The notes beneath the pieces were generated by a model that saw only the letters and a list, made by a program, of their open reading frames with translations, ran no database searches and was not told the origin of the DNA. From Rhizobium sp. L51/94 (GTDB taxonomy: Bacteria; Pseudomonadota; Alphaproteobacteria; Rhizobiales; Rhizobiaceae), in the NCBI RefSeq assembly GCF_019355555.1, contig NZ_CP072141.1, positions 1,482,001-1,546,000 of the forward strand: a DNA stretch of 64,000 nt. The letters are read 5' to 3'. The position numbers and the translations under genes are program-made. Of the stretch, positions 7,047 through 15,119 are shown one piece after another. Within the stretch, counting starts at the first letter, position 1; every line of letters starts with the position of its first letter.

Positions 7047-7967
7047 ATGACCAGCATTCTTACCAACGTTCCAGCCATGTCTGCATTGCAGACACTGCGC
7101 AGCATCAATACCAACCTGCAGGACACGCAGAGCCGGGTATCTTCCGGATATCGCGTCGGCAAGGCTTCGGACAATGCGGCCTACTGGTCGATTGCGACCA
7201 CGATGCGCTCCGACAACAGCGCCCTTTCAGCTGTCTCCGACGCCCTTGGCCTTGGCGCCGCGAAAGTCGATACAGCCTACACGGCTATGGATAGCGCCAT
7301 CGAGGTGGTCCAGAACATCAAGAACAAGCTCGTCACCGCCAAGGAAGGCAGCGTCGACAAGAAGGATGTCCAGGAAGAAATCTCCCAGCTCCAGCAGCAA
7401 TTGGAAAGCGTTGCCGAGTCCGCGTCCTTCTCCGGCCAGAACTGGATGATCGCTTCAGACGGTGCCTCAGCCTCGGTCGTATCGTCGTTCGTGCGCACCA
7501 GCACCGGCGGTGTCGCGGTCAACAGCACCAGCTATCGCTTCAATGCCAGCTCGCAGGGCAATGTCCTGTTCGGCTCCAACGCCTACGGAGAGGTCAACAC
7601 CTCCAGCGGCATCATCGGCAGCGGCTCCCTTTTTGGCGCGACGACATTTTCTGTCTACAGCCTCGATATCAAGGGCATGACCTCCGGACAGGTCGACAAG
7701 GCCCTGACCATGGTCGAATCAGCGCTGCAGGCGATGACCACAGCGGCATCGCAACTGGGCTCGCTTGCCAATCGCATTGATCTGCAGACGAACTTTGTCT
7801 CGGCGCTGGGCGACACGATCGATGCCGGCGTCGGCAAGCTCGTCGATGCCAATATGGAAGAGGAATCGAGCAAGCTGACTGCCCTGCAAACCCAGCAGCA
7901 GCTCGCCATCCAGTCCCTGTCCATCGCCAACAGCAGCGCCCAGAACGTCCTGTCGCTGTTCAAATAA
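7047..7967 (+). CDS. flaD: Flagellin (fourth of the array)
   Basis: 306-residue flagellin, the most diverged of the four similar copies: 'MTSILTNVPAMSALQTLRSI', 'SSGYRVGKASDNAAYWS', central 'SNAYGEVNTSSGIIGSGS', C-terminal 'SAQNVLSLFK'. It is probably a minor filament component. The ATG at 7047 has an AAGGGG ribosome-binding site eight to thirteen bases upstream. The 3' side has only a short CCGCC/GGCGG hairpin (7972-7985) without a T-run, so termination is less clear than for flaA-C. The symbol follows array order and may not match other species' naming. Confidence 0.92.
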   Translation: MTSILTNVPAMSALQTLRSINTNLQDTQSRVSSGYRVGKASDNAAYWSIATTMRSDNSALSAVSDALGLGAAKVDTAYTAMDSAIEVVQNIKNKLVTAKEGSVDKKDVQEEISQLQQQLESVAESASFSGQNWMIASDGASASVVSSFVRTSTGGVAVNSTSYRFNASSQGNVLFGSNAYGEVNTSSGIIGSGSLFGATTFSVYSLDIKGMTSGQVDKALTMVESALQAMTTAASQLGSLANRIDLQTNFVSALGDTIDAGVGKLVDANMEEESSKLTALQTQQQLAIQSLSIANSSAQNVLSLFK

Positions 7968-8132
7968 CGGCCCGCCATCCGGCGGTCTCAGAGGCCAAGC
8001 CTTGAGTGTAGCTTGCGCGGCAATTGCTAAGGTCGATTTAGCGCTTGCCGCGTGGCTTCATCGCTTGTTAATGATAATACGCAGCAGTTTGTTGCAAGCG
8101 ACAGGCCGAGCCGGAGAACATCCGCGCAGGCT

Positions 8133-8144
8133 GGCATGAAGCCG
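8133..8144 (+). promoter_or_regulatory. Conserved flagellin upstream element (fifth flagellin)
   Basis: GGCATGAAGCCG, identical to the flaA copy, starts 71 bases before the divergent flagellin start at 8204. The rest of the 236-base region 7968-8203 shows no relation to the flaB-D control blocks and no Shine-Dalgarno hairpin. Confidence 0.45.
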
Positions 8145-8203
8145 AAAAGTCGCCGCCGGTCAGCCCGGCCTGGCACCTTCACACACATCGCGGGCATCAT
8201 TCC

Positions 8204-9178
8204 ATGAGCAGCTTGACCACGAACGCTTTTGCGCTTGGCGCACTCACTGTCTTGCGCGGTGTCAACAAGGACCTGAGCACGGCCCAGCAGCAGGTGTCGT
8301 CCGGCTACCGTATCGGCTCTGCCGCTGACGATCCGTCCTACTGGTCGATGTCCATGACGATGAAGTCGGACAGCTCGAGCCTGAAGACCATCGGCGACGC
8401 GATGTCGCTTGGCGCCAGCAAGGTCGACACCGCCTACACCGCGATGACCTCGGTGATCGACGTGCTCACGGAGATCCAGGCAAAGCTCGTCAGCGCGAGC
8501 GAGACGGGTGTCGACAAGGACAAGCTCAATACGGATATCCAGGCACTCAAGGCGCAGTTGCAATCCACCGTCGAATCCGCGTCCTTTGCCGGTTCGAACT
8601 GGCTGTACAATTCGCAAGGGGTCGCCGACACGAGCCAGTCGGTCATCAGCAATTTCGTTCGCGGTACCTCAGGCCAGGTCACGCTCAACACGATCGACTA
8701 CGATTCCTCGCAGTCCCTGATGATCGATACGGCCGATCCCAGCCGCGGCTTGCTCACCAAGACCGTCGATGCCAACAGCATCGCTTCCGACGGCACAGGC
8801 ACGGCCCGCAATTACTATCTTCTGGCGCCGGCAGGCTCGACAGGGACGTCTGGAGGCACGGAAATCTCGCTGAGCGCCGCCACGACGTCCGGCCAGGTGA
8901 CCGACATGCTAAATGTCACGCATTCGCTGCTGACGGCAGCAACGTCTGCGGCATCGAACATGGGCGTCACCAAGGCGCGCATCGACAGCCAGACGACCTT
9001 CGTTGCGGGTCTTCAGGACGCCATCGACACCAGTGTCGGCGACCTCGTGGATACCAACATGGAAGAGGCCTCGGCGCGCGTCACGTCTCTGACGACAGCC
9101 CAGCAACTGGGCGTCCAGTCGCTTTCCATTGCAAACACGATGGCCAGCAAGATCCTGGTCTTGCTGCAGAACGGCTGA
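8204..9178 (+). CDS. Divergent flagellin-like protein
   Basis: 324-residue flagellin with conserved N-terminal ('SSGYRIGSAADDPSYWS') and C-terminal ('NMEEASARVTSLTTAQQ') helices. Its central domain is distinct and longer, including 'IDTADPSRGLLTKTVDANS' and a Gly/Ser/Thr-rich stretch. The C-terminus 'ILVLLQNG' differs from the 'LSLFK/R' ending of the other four. No clear Shine-Dalgarno precedes the ATG (GGGC about 9 bases upstream is the best) and there is no leader hairpin, so translation is probably weaker or differently controlled. It resembles the minor, divergent flagellins seen in rhizobia. It may occupy a specific filament position; that is inference. Confidence 0.88.
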   Translation: MSSLTTNAFALGALTVLRGVNKDLSTAQQQVSSGYRIGSAADDPSYWSMSMTMKSDSSSLKTIGDAMSLGASKVDTAYTAMTSVIDVLTEIQAKLVSASETGVDKDKLNTDIQALKAQLQSTVESASFAGSNWLYNSQGVADTSQSVISNFVRGTSGQVTLNTIDYDSSQSLMIDTADPSRGLLTKTVDANSIASDGTGTARNYYLLAPAGSTGTSGGTEISLSAATTSGQVTDMLNVTHSLLTAATSAASNMGVTKARIDSQTTFVAGLQDAIDTSVGDLVDTNMEEASARVTSLTTAQQLGVQSLSIANTMASKILVLLQNG

Positions 9179-9180
9179 GG

Positions 9181-9272
9181 GTCGATCGAACGGGCCGGGT
9201 GGCATCATTCACCTTCGCACAAGTTTGAACTCCTACTTTCCCGTCATCGGGTACGAACCTGTCGATCGAACG
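9181..9272. repeat. 12-bp direct repeat upstream of the motility operon
   Basis: GTCGATCGAACG occurs at 9181-9192 and 9261-9272, exactly 80 bases apart, in the intergenic region before the FliH-like/motB/motC/fliK operon. It contains the palindrome TCGATCGA. It could be a paired regulator site or chance. Confidence 0.4.
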
Positions 9273-9323
9273 ACTGGGCGTGCCGGACGGAATTTGCAGT
9301 CGCTTGACGGAACCGGAAGCGGA

Positions 9324-9419
9324 ATGATCAACGTGTTGAACACCAAAGTCCCACCGACGGCGCCAGCCGCCGCACGTCTGAAGACGGTTTTCCGGCAGGC
9401 ATTCGGGGTAGCATCATGA
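9324..9419 (+). CDS. Possible 31-codon ORF coupled to the FliH-like gene
   Basis: An ATG at 9324 preceded directly by the purine-rich GGAAGCGGA opens a 31-residue basic, proline/alanine-containing frame ('MINVLNTKVPPTAPAAARLK') that ends in ATGA overlapping the next start at 9416. The ribosome-binding site and overlap suggest a leader or coupling peptide. No family is recognised, and length alone makes it uncertain. Confidence 0.3.
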   Translation: MINVLNTKVPPTAPAAARLKTVFRQAFGVAS

Positions 9420-10063
9420 CCCGGATGCTATCGCGTTACCTGAAGGACTTCGGTGCGGAGCAGCCGGCCCCGGCAGCCGCCCCGGCGCCGGTGCTCAGAA
9501 GCATGCCTTTCGAAGACACCATGATCTTTCCGGAACCGGAAGAACTACCGGTGGTCGATCTCGCGGCCGAGCGTCGCGAAGCCTATGCCGAAGGCCACGA
9601 GGCTGCCACGCTTTCGTTGTCCGAGGCGCACCAGGAGGAACTGGACGCGATCATGCTCGCCCATGAAGCGGCGCTGGAAGAATTGAAACAGAAATTTGAA
9701 ACCGAAGCGGTGGAGCGCATCGCCGAGAATTTCAAGCAGATGGCGACTGCAATCGGTCTCGCCGTCAGTGCCGAGGTTGCTCGCGCGCTATCGCCGATCC
9801 TCACCGAAACGCTCACGCAGAAGGCAATCGACGAACTCGCAAGCCGCGTCACGGCGGCGGTTCTCGACGGCGCTGTGGGCCCGATTGCCGTTAGTGGACG
9901 GCGCGTCATGTTCGACAGCCTTGCCGCCAAGATCGATCCGGACGGCGTGCTTCTGACCTTCGTCGAGGCGCAGGACGTCGACCTCTGCGTTACCATTGGC
10001 GACGCCGTGCTCGTGACCCGCATGTCGGCCTGGGCCGATAGCCTGAGGAACGTCCTTTCATGA
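9416..10063 (+). CDS. FliH-like flagellar export protein (candidate)
   Basis: 215 residues with no firm family recognition. The architecture is that of FliH/YscL, the regulator and peripheral stalk of the export ATPase FliI. It has a proline-rich disordered N-terminus, then 'AERREAYAEGHEAA' (the AYxEG-type repeat seen in FliH), then a long charged helix ('HEAALEELKQKFETEAVERI'), then an alpha/beta tail containing 'VDLCVTIGDAVLVTRMSAW', close in pattern to the FliH C-terminus. It is the first long gene of the motB-motC-fliK operon and overlaps motB by four bases (ATGA). The start at 9416 is weakly supported by the ribosome-binding site but coupled to the small ORF above. It could be an unrelated motility protein specific to rhizobia. 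Confidence 0.55.
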   Translation: MTRMLSRYLKDFGAEQPAPAAAPAPVLRSMPFEDTMIFPEPEELPVVDLAAERREAYAEGHEAATLSLSEAHQEELDAIMLAHEAALEELKQKFETEAVERIAENFKQMATAIGLAVSAEVARALSPILTETLTQKAIDELASRVTAAVLDGAVGPIAVSGRRVMFDSLAAKIDPDGVLLTFVEAQDVDLCVTIGDAVLVTRMSAWADSLRNVLS

Positions 10064-11427
10064 GCGACGCTGAAAATCACCACAACGGCAAGAATGAAAT
10101 CATCATCATCAAGCGGCACGGCGGCGGCGACCACGAGGGTGGCCACGGCGGTGCCTGGAAGATCGCTTATGCCGACTTCATGACCGCTCTGATGGCCTTC
10201 TTCCTGGTGATGTGGCTGGTCAATGCATCGAATGCGGAAACCAAGGCGTCCGTTGCGTCCTATTTCAATCCCATCAAGCTTGCCGATACCAAGCCCACCG
10301 AAAAAGGCCTTAAAAAGCCTGTGGACGCGGCGGAAGGTGAGCAGAAGCAAGAAAAATCCAAGGAAAACTCCGACCAGCAGACCAATGGCGCCTCGGCCGC
10401 TTCCGGCGAGGACCAGACGTCGACGGCTGGCGACCAGACCAATTATTCCGAAGCCGATTTCTTCGAGAACCCCTATTCGGTTCTGTCGGAAATCGCCCAA
10501 GAGGTGGGTCAGCAGGCCAATGTCAGCGCCAAGGGCGATGGCGGTGCCAGCACCTCCGGTCCGGCAACCGGCGCCGATGGCGGCAAGGCCTACCGAGATC
10601 CCTTCGATCCCGATTTCTGGACAAAGCAGGTGAAGGTTACTCCTAGCTCCAAACCGGACGGCGGCGAAGCCAGCAAGACGGACGACGAGCCAAAGGGCGA
10701 GGTGGTTGCCATGGCAAAGGCCACCGCGTCCGATAACGGTCCGGTATCCGACAAGCCGCAAATACCCGAGACGCAGGCCTCTGCCAGCGATCAGGCGCAG
10801 CAACCGCCGCCCACCAATCCGCCGATTCCCGAAAAGATGCCGGAGGGTATGCAGAAGCCGATGGATGCTGCCGAGAAAGCAGCAGCCGATGCTGCGCAGG
10901 CTGCAGAGGCCGCTGCAGAAAAGGCTGCCGATGCGGCAAAGCCCGCATCGACCGCCGCCGAGACGCAGGATGCCAAGACGCTGCAGGCGACGATCCAGAA
11001 GGAGATCGGTGGCGTCGCCGGGAAACTCGCCGAAGGTCTGGTCGTCACACCGGCCGAGGGTGGGTTGCTGGTGACCATTTCGGACCAGAGCAACGATCCG
11101 ATGTTCAATATCGGCTCAGCCGTGCCGCGCAAGGAGATGGTTCTGGCAATGGCGAAGATCGGCAAGATCCTTGCTGACCGCCCCGGCGCCATTGTGCTGC
11201 GCGGACACACCGACGGCCGGCAGTACAAAGCTGGCGAGAGCGACAACTGGCGCCTGTCGCTGGACCGCGCCCAGAGCGCCTATTACATGCTCGTCCACGG
11301 CGGCCTTGATGAGAAACGCATTTCGCAGGTCTCAGGCTTCGCAGACCGTCGCCTGAAGATGCCAGAGGACCCGTTCAACAACGCCAATCGTCGTATCGAG
11401 ATCCTGGTTCAGGGGAGCCAGGGATAG
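10060..11427 (+). CDS. motB: Flagellar motor stator protein MotB
   Basis: Stator subunit that anchors the proton channel to peptidoglycan. The N-terminal plug and membrane helix follow 'WKIAYADFMTALMAFFLVMW', in which Asp39 is the proton-binding residue. A very long Ala/Pro/Asp-rich linker (about residues 70-300) precedes the OmpA-like peptidoglycan-binding domain with 'LRGHTDGRQYKAG' and 'NANRRIEILVQ'. At 455 residues it is much longer than enteric MotB (about 300) because of this linker, as usual in rhizobia. motA is not in the window. It overlaps the FliH-like gene and is followed three bases later by motC, which fits one operon. Confidence 0.96.
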   Translation: MSDAENHHNGKNEIIIIKRHGGGDHEGGHGGAWKIAYADFMTALMAFFLVMWLVNASNAETKASVASYFNPIKLADTKPTEKGLKKPVDAAEGEQKQEKSKENSDQQTNGASAASGEDQTSTAGDQTNYSEADFFENPYSVLSEIAQEVGQQANVSAKGDGGASTSGPATGADGGKAYRDPFDPDFWTKQVKVTPSSKPDGGEASKTDDEPKGEVVAMAKATASDNGPVSDKPQIPETQASASDQAQQPPPTNPPIPEKMPEGMQKPMDAAEKAAADAAQAAEAAAEKAADAAKPASTAAETQDAKTLQATIQKEIGGVAGKLAEGLVVTPAEGGLLVTISDQSNDPMFNIGSAVPRKEMVLAMAKIGKILADRPGAIVLRGHTDGRQYKAGESDNWRLSLDRAQSAYYMLVHGGLDEKRISQVSGFADRRLKMPEDPFNNANRRIEILVQGSQG

Positions 11428-11430
11428 TTC

Positions 11431-12732
11431 ATGGCGCGCAGCAAGCATCGATACGGGCTGACGCTCACCCTGGCTCTCGGCGCGTTGTTGCCGGGAGTAG
11501 GGCATGCCGACGACAAGGATCTGGCGCCCTACAAGATGCTGAGATCCCTGCAGTTCGTGCAGGATTCGGTGGTGCTCGGCGATCACTCTGCCGAGGAGAT
11601 GCAGCGCTTCATGTTGTCCACCATCGACGATCGCCTGCGATCTGCCGACAGGTCCGTCTTCGAGGATGTCCGCAATGTCGATGCGGCGCTGGTGTATACG
11701 ATGAGCGGCGGTAATCCGGACACTCTGGAATTTTTGATGGCACGGGATGTCGACGGTCATTTCGACAACCGCGTCGCGGATGTCCTGCGCAAATACCTGA
11801 GTGGCAAAGGCCTTCTCATCGTCAAGACGCTGGCCGACACGGCCAAGGAATATCGCGACAAGAAGATCGGTCCCTACCTGTCGCTGGTCGCAGCCAATGT
11901 CATGAGCGCCAAGGACCCCAAGGCTGCTCTCAAGCTCTATGACTGGGCGCGCCTGACGAGCCCCGGGACAATCGTCGAAGAGGCGGCCCTCAGGCGCTCG
12001 ATGGCTTTGTCGACCGAGGCAAAGATGGTTCCGCAAAGCCTTACCTACTCGCAGCTCTACGCCCGCCGCTTCCTGCATTCGCCCTATGCCAGCCAGTTTG
12101 CCGATCTCTTCGTAAAGCTCGTGGTCGATCACAACACCGAGATTAAGCCGGAGGACATAATCGATATCCTCTCCTTCATGGACGGGGCGCGAAAGCGTGA
12201 GGTTTATCTTCGTATCGCCAGGAGCGCGACTATTGCCGGCAAGAACGATCTAGCCCGGATGGCATCGGCCCAGGCGGCGGCTATTCCGAGCGATGGCGGC
12301 GACTCGTTCAACCAGCTTGCCAACTTCTACGGTGGCGTCGCCAATGTCTCGACGGACAAGGCTGACGCCGCGGCCCACGATATCAACGAAATTCCAGAGG
12401 GCGAGTTGAACGCCAGGGACCGGGCGCTGCGCGACGCTGCGAAGACGGTCGCCGACGCGGTGACGCGGCTTCCCGAGCCGCAAAGCCTGACGCAAGCTTC
12501 ACGCACTAAGCCTGCTAACGGAGAGACCCGACACGATGGAGCCGCAAGCGTCGAGACGCTAGGGACGAAAAGTCCCGCTGCGGCGGCTGTCGGGCAAGGA
12601 GCCGCCGCAAGCGCGGCTCAACCCCATGATGGAGGGGGGCAGGATGCCGACTCTTCGTTCACCACATTCGTGACATCAAGCCAATCGAAGCTCGACGCGC
12701 TTGACGGACTTTTGAAGCAGGAAGGCAATTGA
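11431..12732 (+). CDS. motC: Periplasmic motility protein MotC
   Basis: Rhizobial motor accessory found in the periplasm, where in Sinorhizobium MotC is required for motor function and is thought to act with MotB. The 433-residue protein has a signal peptide (about residues 1-25, cleaved near 'GVGHADD') and a mostly helical body ('LMARDVDGHFDNRVADVL', 'RRFLHSPYASQFADLFVKLV'). A low-complexity Ala/Gly tail precedes a final helix ('SSQSKLDALDGLLKQEG'). It starts three bases after motB, and its stop overlaps the beginning of the next frame. The family is known only from alphaproteobacteria with this motor type. Confidence 0.92.
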   Translation: MARSKHRYGLTLTLALGALLPGVGHADDKDLAPYKMLRSLQFVQDSVVLGDHSAEEMQRFMLSTIDDRLRSADRSVFEDVRNVDAALVYTMSGGNPDTLEFLMARDVDGHFDNRVADVLRKYLSGKGLLIVKTLADTAKEYRDKKIGPYLSLVAANVMSAKDPKAALKLYDWARLTSPGTIVEEAALRRSMALSTEAKMVPQSLTYSQLYARRFLHSPYASQFADLFVKLVVDHNTEIKPEDIIDILSFMDGARKREVYLRIARSATIAGKNDLARMASAQAAAIPSDGGDSFNQLANFYGGVANVSTDKADAAAHDINEIPEGELNARDRALRDAAKTVADAVTRLPEPQSLTQASRTKPANGETRHDGAASVETLGTKSPAAAAVGQGAAASAAQPHDGGGQDADSSFTTFVTSSQSKLDALDGLLKQEGN

Positions 12733-12734
12733 CC

Positions 12735-14327
12735 ATGGCCGGTATCGGTATCACCAGCGCTTCCGCCGGGTCTGATGTCGTTTCTCTTTCAAAAAGCAGC
12801 AGCCGGAGCAAGGGCTCGGGTAGCGATTCCCAGCGGTTCCAGGATGCGCTCAGCAGCTCCGGAAACAGCACGGATGCGAATGCCGCGTCTAAGCGCAGCA
12901 CTGCCGATACAAATTCGGTCGACACGACCGCTTCTGAGCCCGATACCGGCAAGGCAACAGGCGAGACCCTGCTTCAAGCCAGCAACTCGGCCACTGGGTC
13001 GGCCACCCCGGCGCCAGTCGGCGACGGCACGTTGCTTCCCGTACCTCCGGTCGCGCCACCCGTGCCCGGCGCCCCCCTCGTTTCGCTGCCCGCTGCCCCG
13101 GTGGCCGTGCCCGCTGCCCTCGCTCTTGTCGTCCCTGCAGATGATGGTGCTGCGGTGAAATTGCCAGCCGCCGATATCGCCCAGCAGCTGGCCGATGTCG
13201 TTGCCGGCGCGGCGACAGGCGAGCCAGCCACACCCGTCAAAGGCGATCTTCCCGGCGTCAAGGGCAGCAAAAGCGGCGCTGACTCCGACGATAGCAAGGA
13301 CGCCGATGCCAATGCATCAGACGCCAGTGTCGCCAACGGTGCGGTGGCTGACGTGCTGTCGCTGCTCGGAGCCGGTTTGTCGGCCGCCGTCATCCCCGCA
13401 CAGACATCAGCCAGCGTTCTGGCCGCAGCCGGGCAGCTCCACACCGGCAATGGCAAGATCGATCCCGGCGCGGCCTCTGTTGCAAATGCGCTTCCAGCCG
13501 ACGCCGCGGACGACAGCGGCGACGCTGTTGCCGTAGGCATGGCCATGCTGGCGCCGTCAATGGGCAGCGCTGGCCAGGGCAATGCCGTTGCCGGCACCTC
13601 AACCGACGGTGACGCCCCCGTAACCTTCAACGTCGATCGGGCGAGTGGCAAGGTACAGTCGCTGGATCTCTCAGCGAGCCGGAATGCTGACGATACGCCT
13701 CAGCTCGATATCAAATCGGCAAGCGGCGACACCGGGGCCACCGTTACGGTCCTCGACTCCCGACGTTTCGTCGGCCTCGCCGATGGCTCGAATTCGGCAC
13801 TGGTTGCCAATTCGCTGACGGGCAACAAGGACTGGGCAGCGGCCATGCAGCCCAATGCGGCGCTGACCGGAGCATCGGCGACGACCAGTGCCAGCAAAGT
13901 CATGAACACTCTGAAAATTCAGATGAATCCGGATAATCTCGGGATCGTCACCGCGACCATGCGGCTTTCGGGCGAGCAGCTTTCCGTCGATCTCAAGGTC
14001 CATTCTGCCGAGGCCTACAGGCAGCTCAGCAACGACCAGAGCGCGATGATCGATTCACTGCGCCAGCAGGGCTACAGCGTCGATCGCATGACCGTGACCT
14101 ACACCGCGCCGGACACATCGAGCAACAACCAGCAGAGCCCCCAGGGCCAGCAGCAGCAACAACCCGGCACAAGCCAGGGGCAGGGCAGCGATGGCCAGGC
14201 TCGCAGACAGAATTCAGGACGACAGGCCGGTGATCAAGATGGTATCTCGCGCGCAGGCAACGTGGGTACGGACGATAGCGTTGCTGGCAGTGCTCAGCGG
14301 GCTCGTGCCGGGGGCGTCTATCTCTGA
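12735..14327 (+). CDS. fliK: Flagellar hook-length control protein FliK (formerly MotD)
   Basis: Exported molecular ruler that sets hook length and triggers the switch to filament-type substrates. About 530 residues: a long low-complexity Ala/Asp/Ser N-terminal and central part (sequence poorly conserved, as in all FliK), then the Flg_hook domain around residues 385-460 with 'KIQMNPDNLGIVTATM' and 'LSVDLKVHSAEAYRQL', then a Gln/Gly-rich tail. I use the ATG at 12735; a TTG at 12729 overlapping the motC stop is an alternative. Rhizobial MotD was re-identified as FliK, and this copy holds the same slot after motC. Its 3' end overlaps the next gene by up to 137 bases. Confidence 0.9.
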   Translation: MAGIGITSASAGSDVVSLSKSSSRSKGSGSDSQRFQDALSSSGNSTDANAASKRSTADTNSVDTTASEPDTGKATGETLLQASNSATGSATPAPVGDGTLLPVPPVAPPVPGAPLVSLPAAPVAVPAALALVVPADDGAAVKLPAADIAQQLADVVAGAATGEPATPVKGDLPGVKGSKSGADSDDSKDADANASDASVANGAVADVLSLLGAGLSAAVIPAQTSASVLAAAGQLHTGNGKIDPGAASVANALPADAADDSGDAVAVGMAMLAPSMGSAGQGNAVAGTSTDGDAPVTFNVDRASGKVQSLDLSASRNADDTPQLDIKSASGDTGATVTVLDSRRFVGLADGSNSALVANSLTGNKDWAAAMQPNAALTGASATTSASKVMNTLKIQMNPDNLGIVTATMRLSGEQLSVDLKVHSAEAYRQLSNDQSAMIDSLRQQGYSVDRMTVTYTAPDTSSNNQQSPQGQQQQQPGTSQGQGSDGQARRQNSGRQAGDQDGISRAGNVGTDDSVAGSAQRARAGGVYL

Positions 14328-14838
14328 CGCCAGCGCTTCCACCACGGAAGGAATGTGCGAGCGGGAAATCCAGGCGGCGGCGCTGAAATACGGAATTCCC
14401 GAAGGCATACTCTACTCGGTCGGGTTGACCGAAACGGGCCGCAAGGGCTCCCTCTACCCCTTCGCCATGAATATCGAAGGCAAGCCATTTTTCCCGGCAT
14501 CTGAAAATGCGGCACTGCAGCTCTTCGCGCAAGCGCATCAGAGCGGTGCCAAATTGATCGATATTGGTTGTATGCAGATCAACCAATACTTTCATGGCGA
14601 GAACTTCGCGTCGGTCGAGGCGATGTTCGATCCGCACAGCAATGTCGAATATGCGGCCAAGTTTTTGAGCGTTTTGCACGACAAGCACGAGACCTGGACG
14701 ATGGCGGTGGCGCGCTATCATGCGGGTCCGAACAACAACCCGGCGCAGAAGGTTTACGTCTGTCGGGTGATCGCCAATCTCGTCGCCACCGGTTACGGAA
14801 AATGGACGCCTAACGCAGCCACATTTTGCCGGGAATGA
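14191..14838 (+). CDS. Lytic transglycosylase of the flagellar operon
   Basis: Periplasmic SLT-type muramidase that would open peptidoglycan for rod or stator assembly. A hydrophobic signal segment ('TIALLAVLSGLVPGASIS') is followed by the transglycosylase domain: 'LKYGIPEGILYSVGLTETG', where the Glu of 'LTETG' is the likely catalytic acid, 'LIDIGCMQINQYFHGENFAS' and 'MAVARYHAGPNN'. Cysteines at 'GMCERE' and the C-terminal 'TFCRE' may form a disulphide. The start is uncertain: 14191 has a purine-rich upstream stretch but gives a long N-region; 14239 (MVSRAQ) gives a more normal signal peptide. Either way it overlaps fliK in another frame. Because the FlgJ-like gene at 24908 lacks a muramidase domain, this enzyme may supply that activity. 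Confidence 0.85.
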   Translation: MARLADRIQDDRPVIKMVSRAQATWVRTIALLAVLSGLVPGASISDASASTTEGMCEREIQAAALKYGIPEGILYSVGLTETGRKGSLYPFAMNIEGKPFFPASENAALQLFAQAHQSGAKLIDIGCMQINQYFHGENFASVEAMFDPHSNVEYAAKFLSVLHDKHETWTMAVARYHAGPNNNPAQKVYVCRVIANLVATGYGKWTPNAATFCRE

Positions 14839-14851
14839 CCCCCGATAAAGT

Positions 14852-14940
14852 TGTATTAATGCCACATTTTAGCGCTTCTCAATATGGCGAGAACGTGAAC
14901 GAAAAAGGCATGGCAATAGCCGTCTTCAAAATGTATTAAT
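14852..14940 (+). promoter_or_regulatory. TGTATTAAT direct repeats upstream of rem
   Basis: TGTATTAAT occurs at 14852-14860 and 14932-14940, exactly 80 bases apart, in the AT-rich 281-base region before rem. In Sinorhizobium rem transcription is activated by VisNR; these repeats are candidate sites for that or another regulator. The remainder of 14839-15119 has no gene and no convincing promoter match. Confidence 0.4.
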
Positions 14941-15119
14941 TTTTCCACCGCTTTCTTGTGTTAAAATGATGCGCCACCCACTAGATGTGGTTCAAATCGG
15001 GGCGTCAAACTTAAGCAATTATTAACTCTCGCCACTCACTTCCCACAGTTGTTCGCGATTCGCTCGATTCGTACCCATAGCGACATTGGAAACATCCACA
15101 ACTGATTCGGAGGCGGCGA

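Noticed and set aside
3534..7967. Flagellin tandem array as a mobile or CRISPR-like repeat
   Set aside because: The repeated units are whole flagellin genes with promoters and terminators; they are gene duplications, with no transposase, terminal repeats or short spacers.
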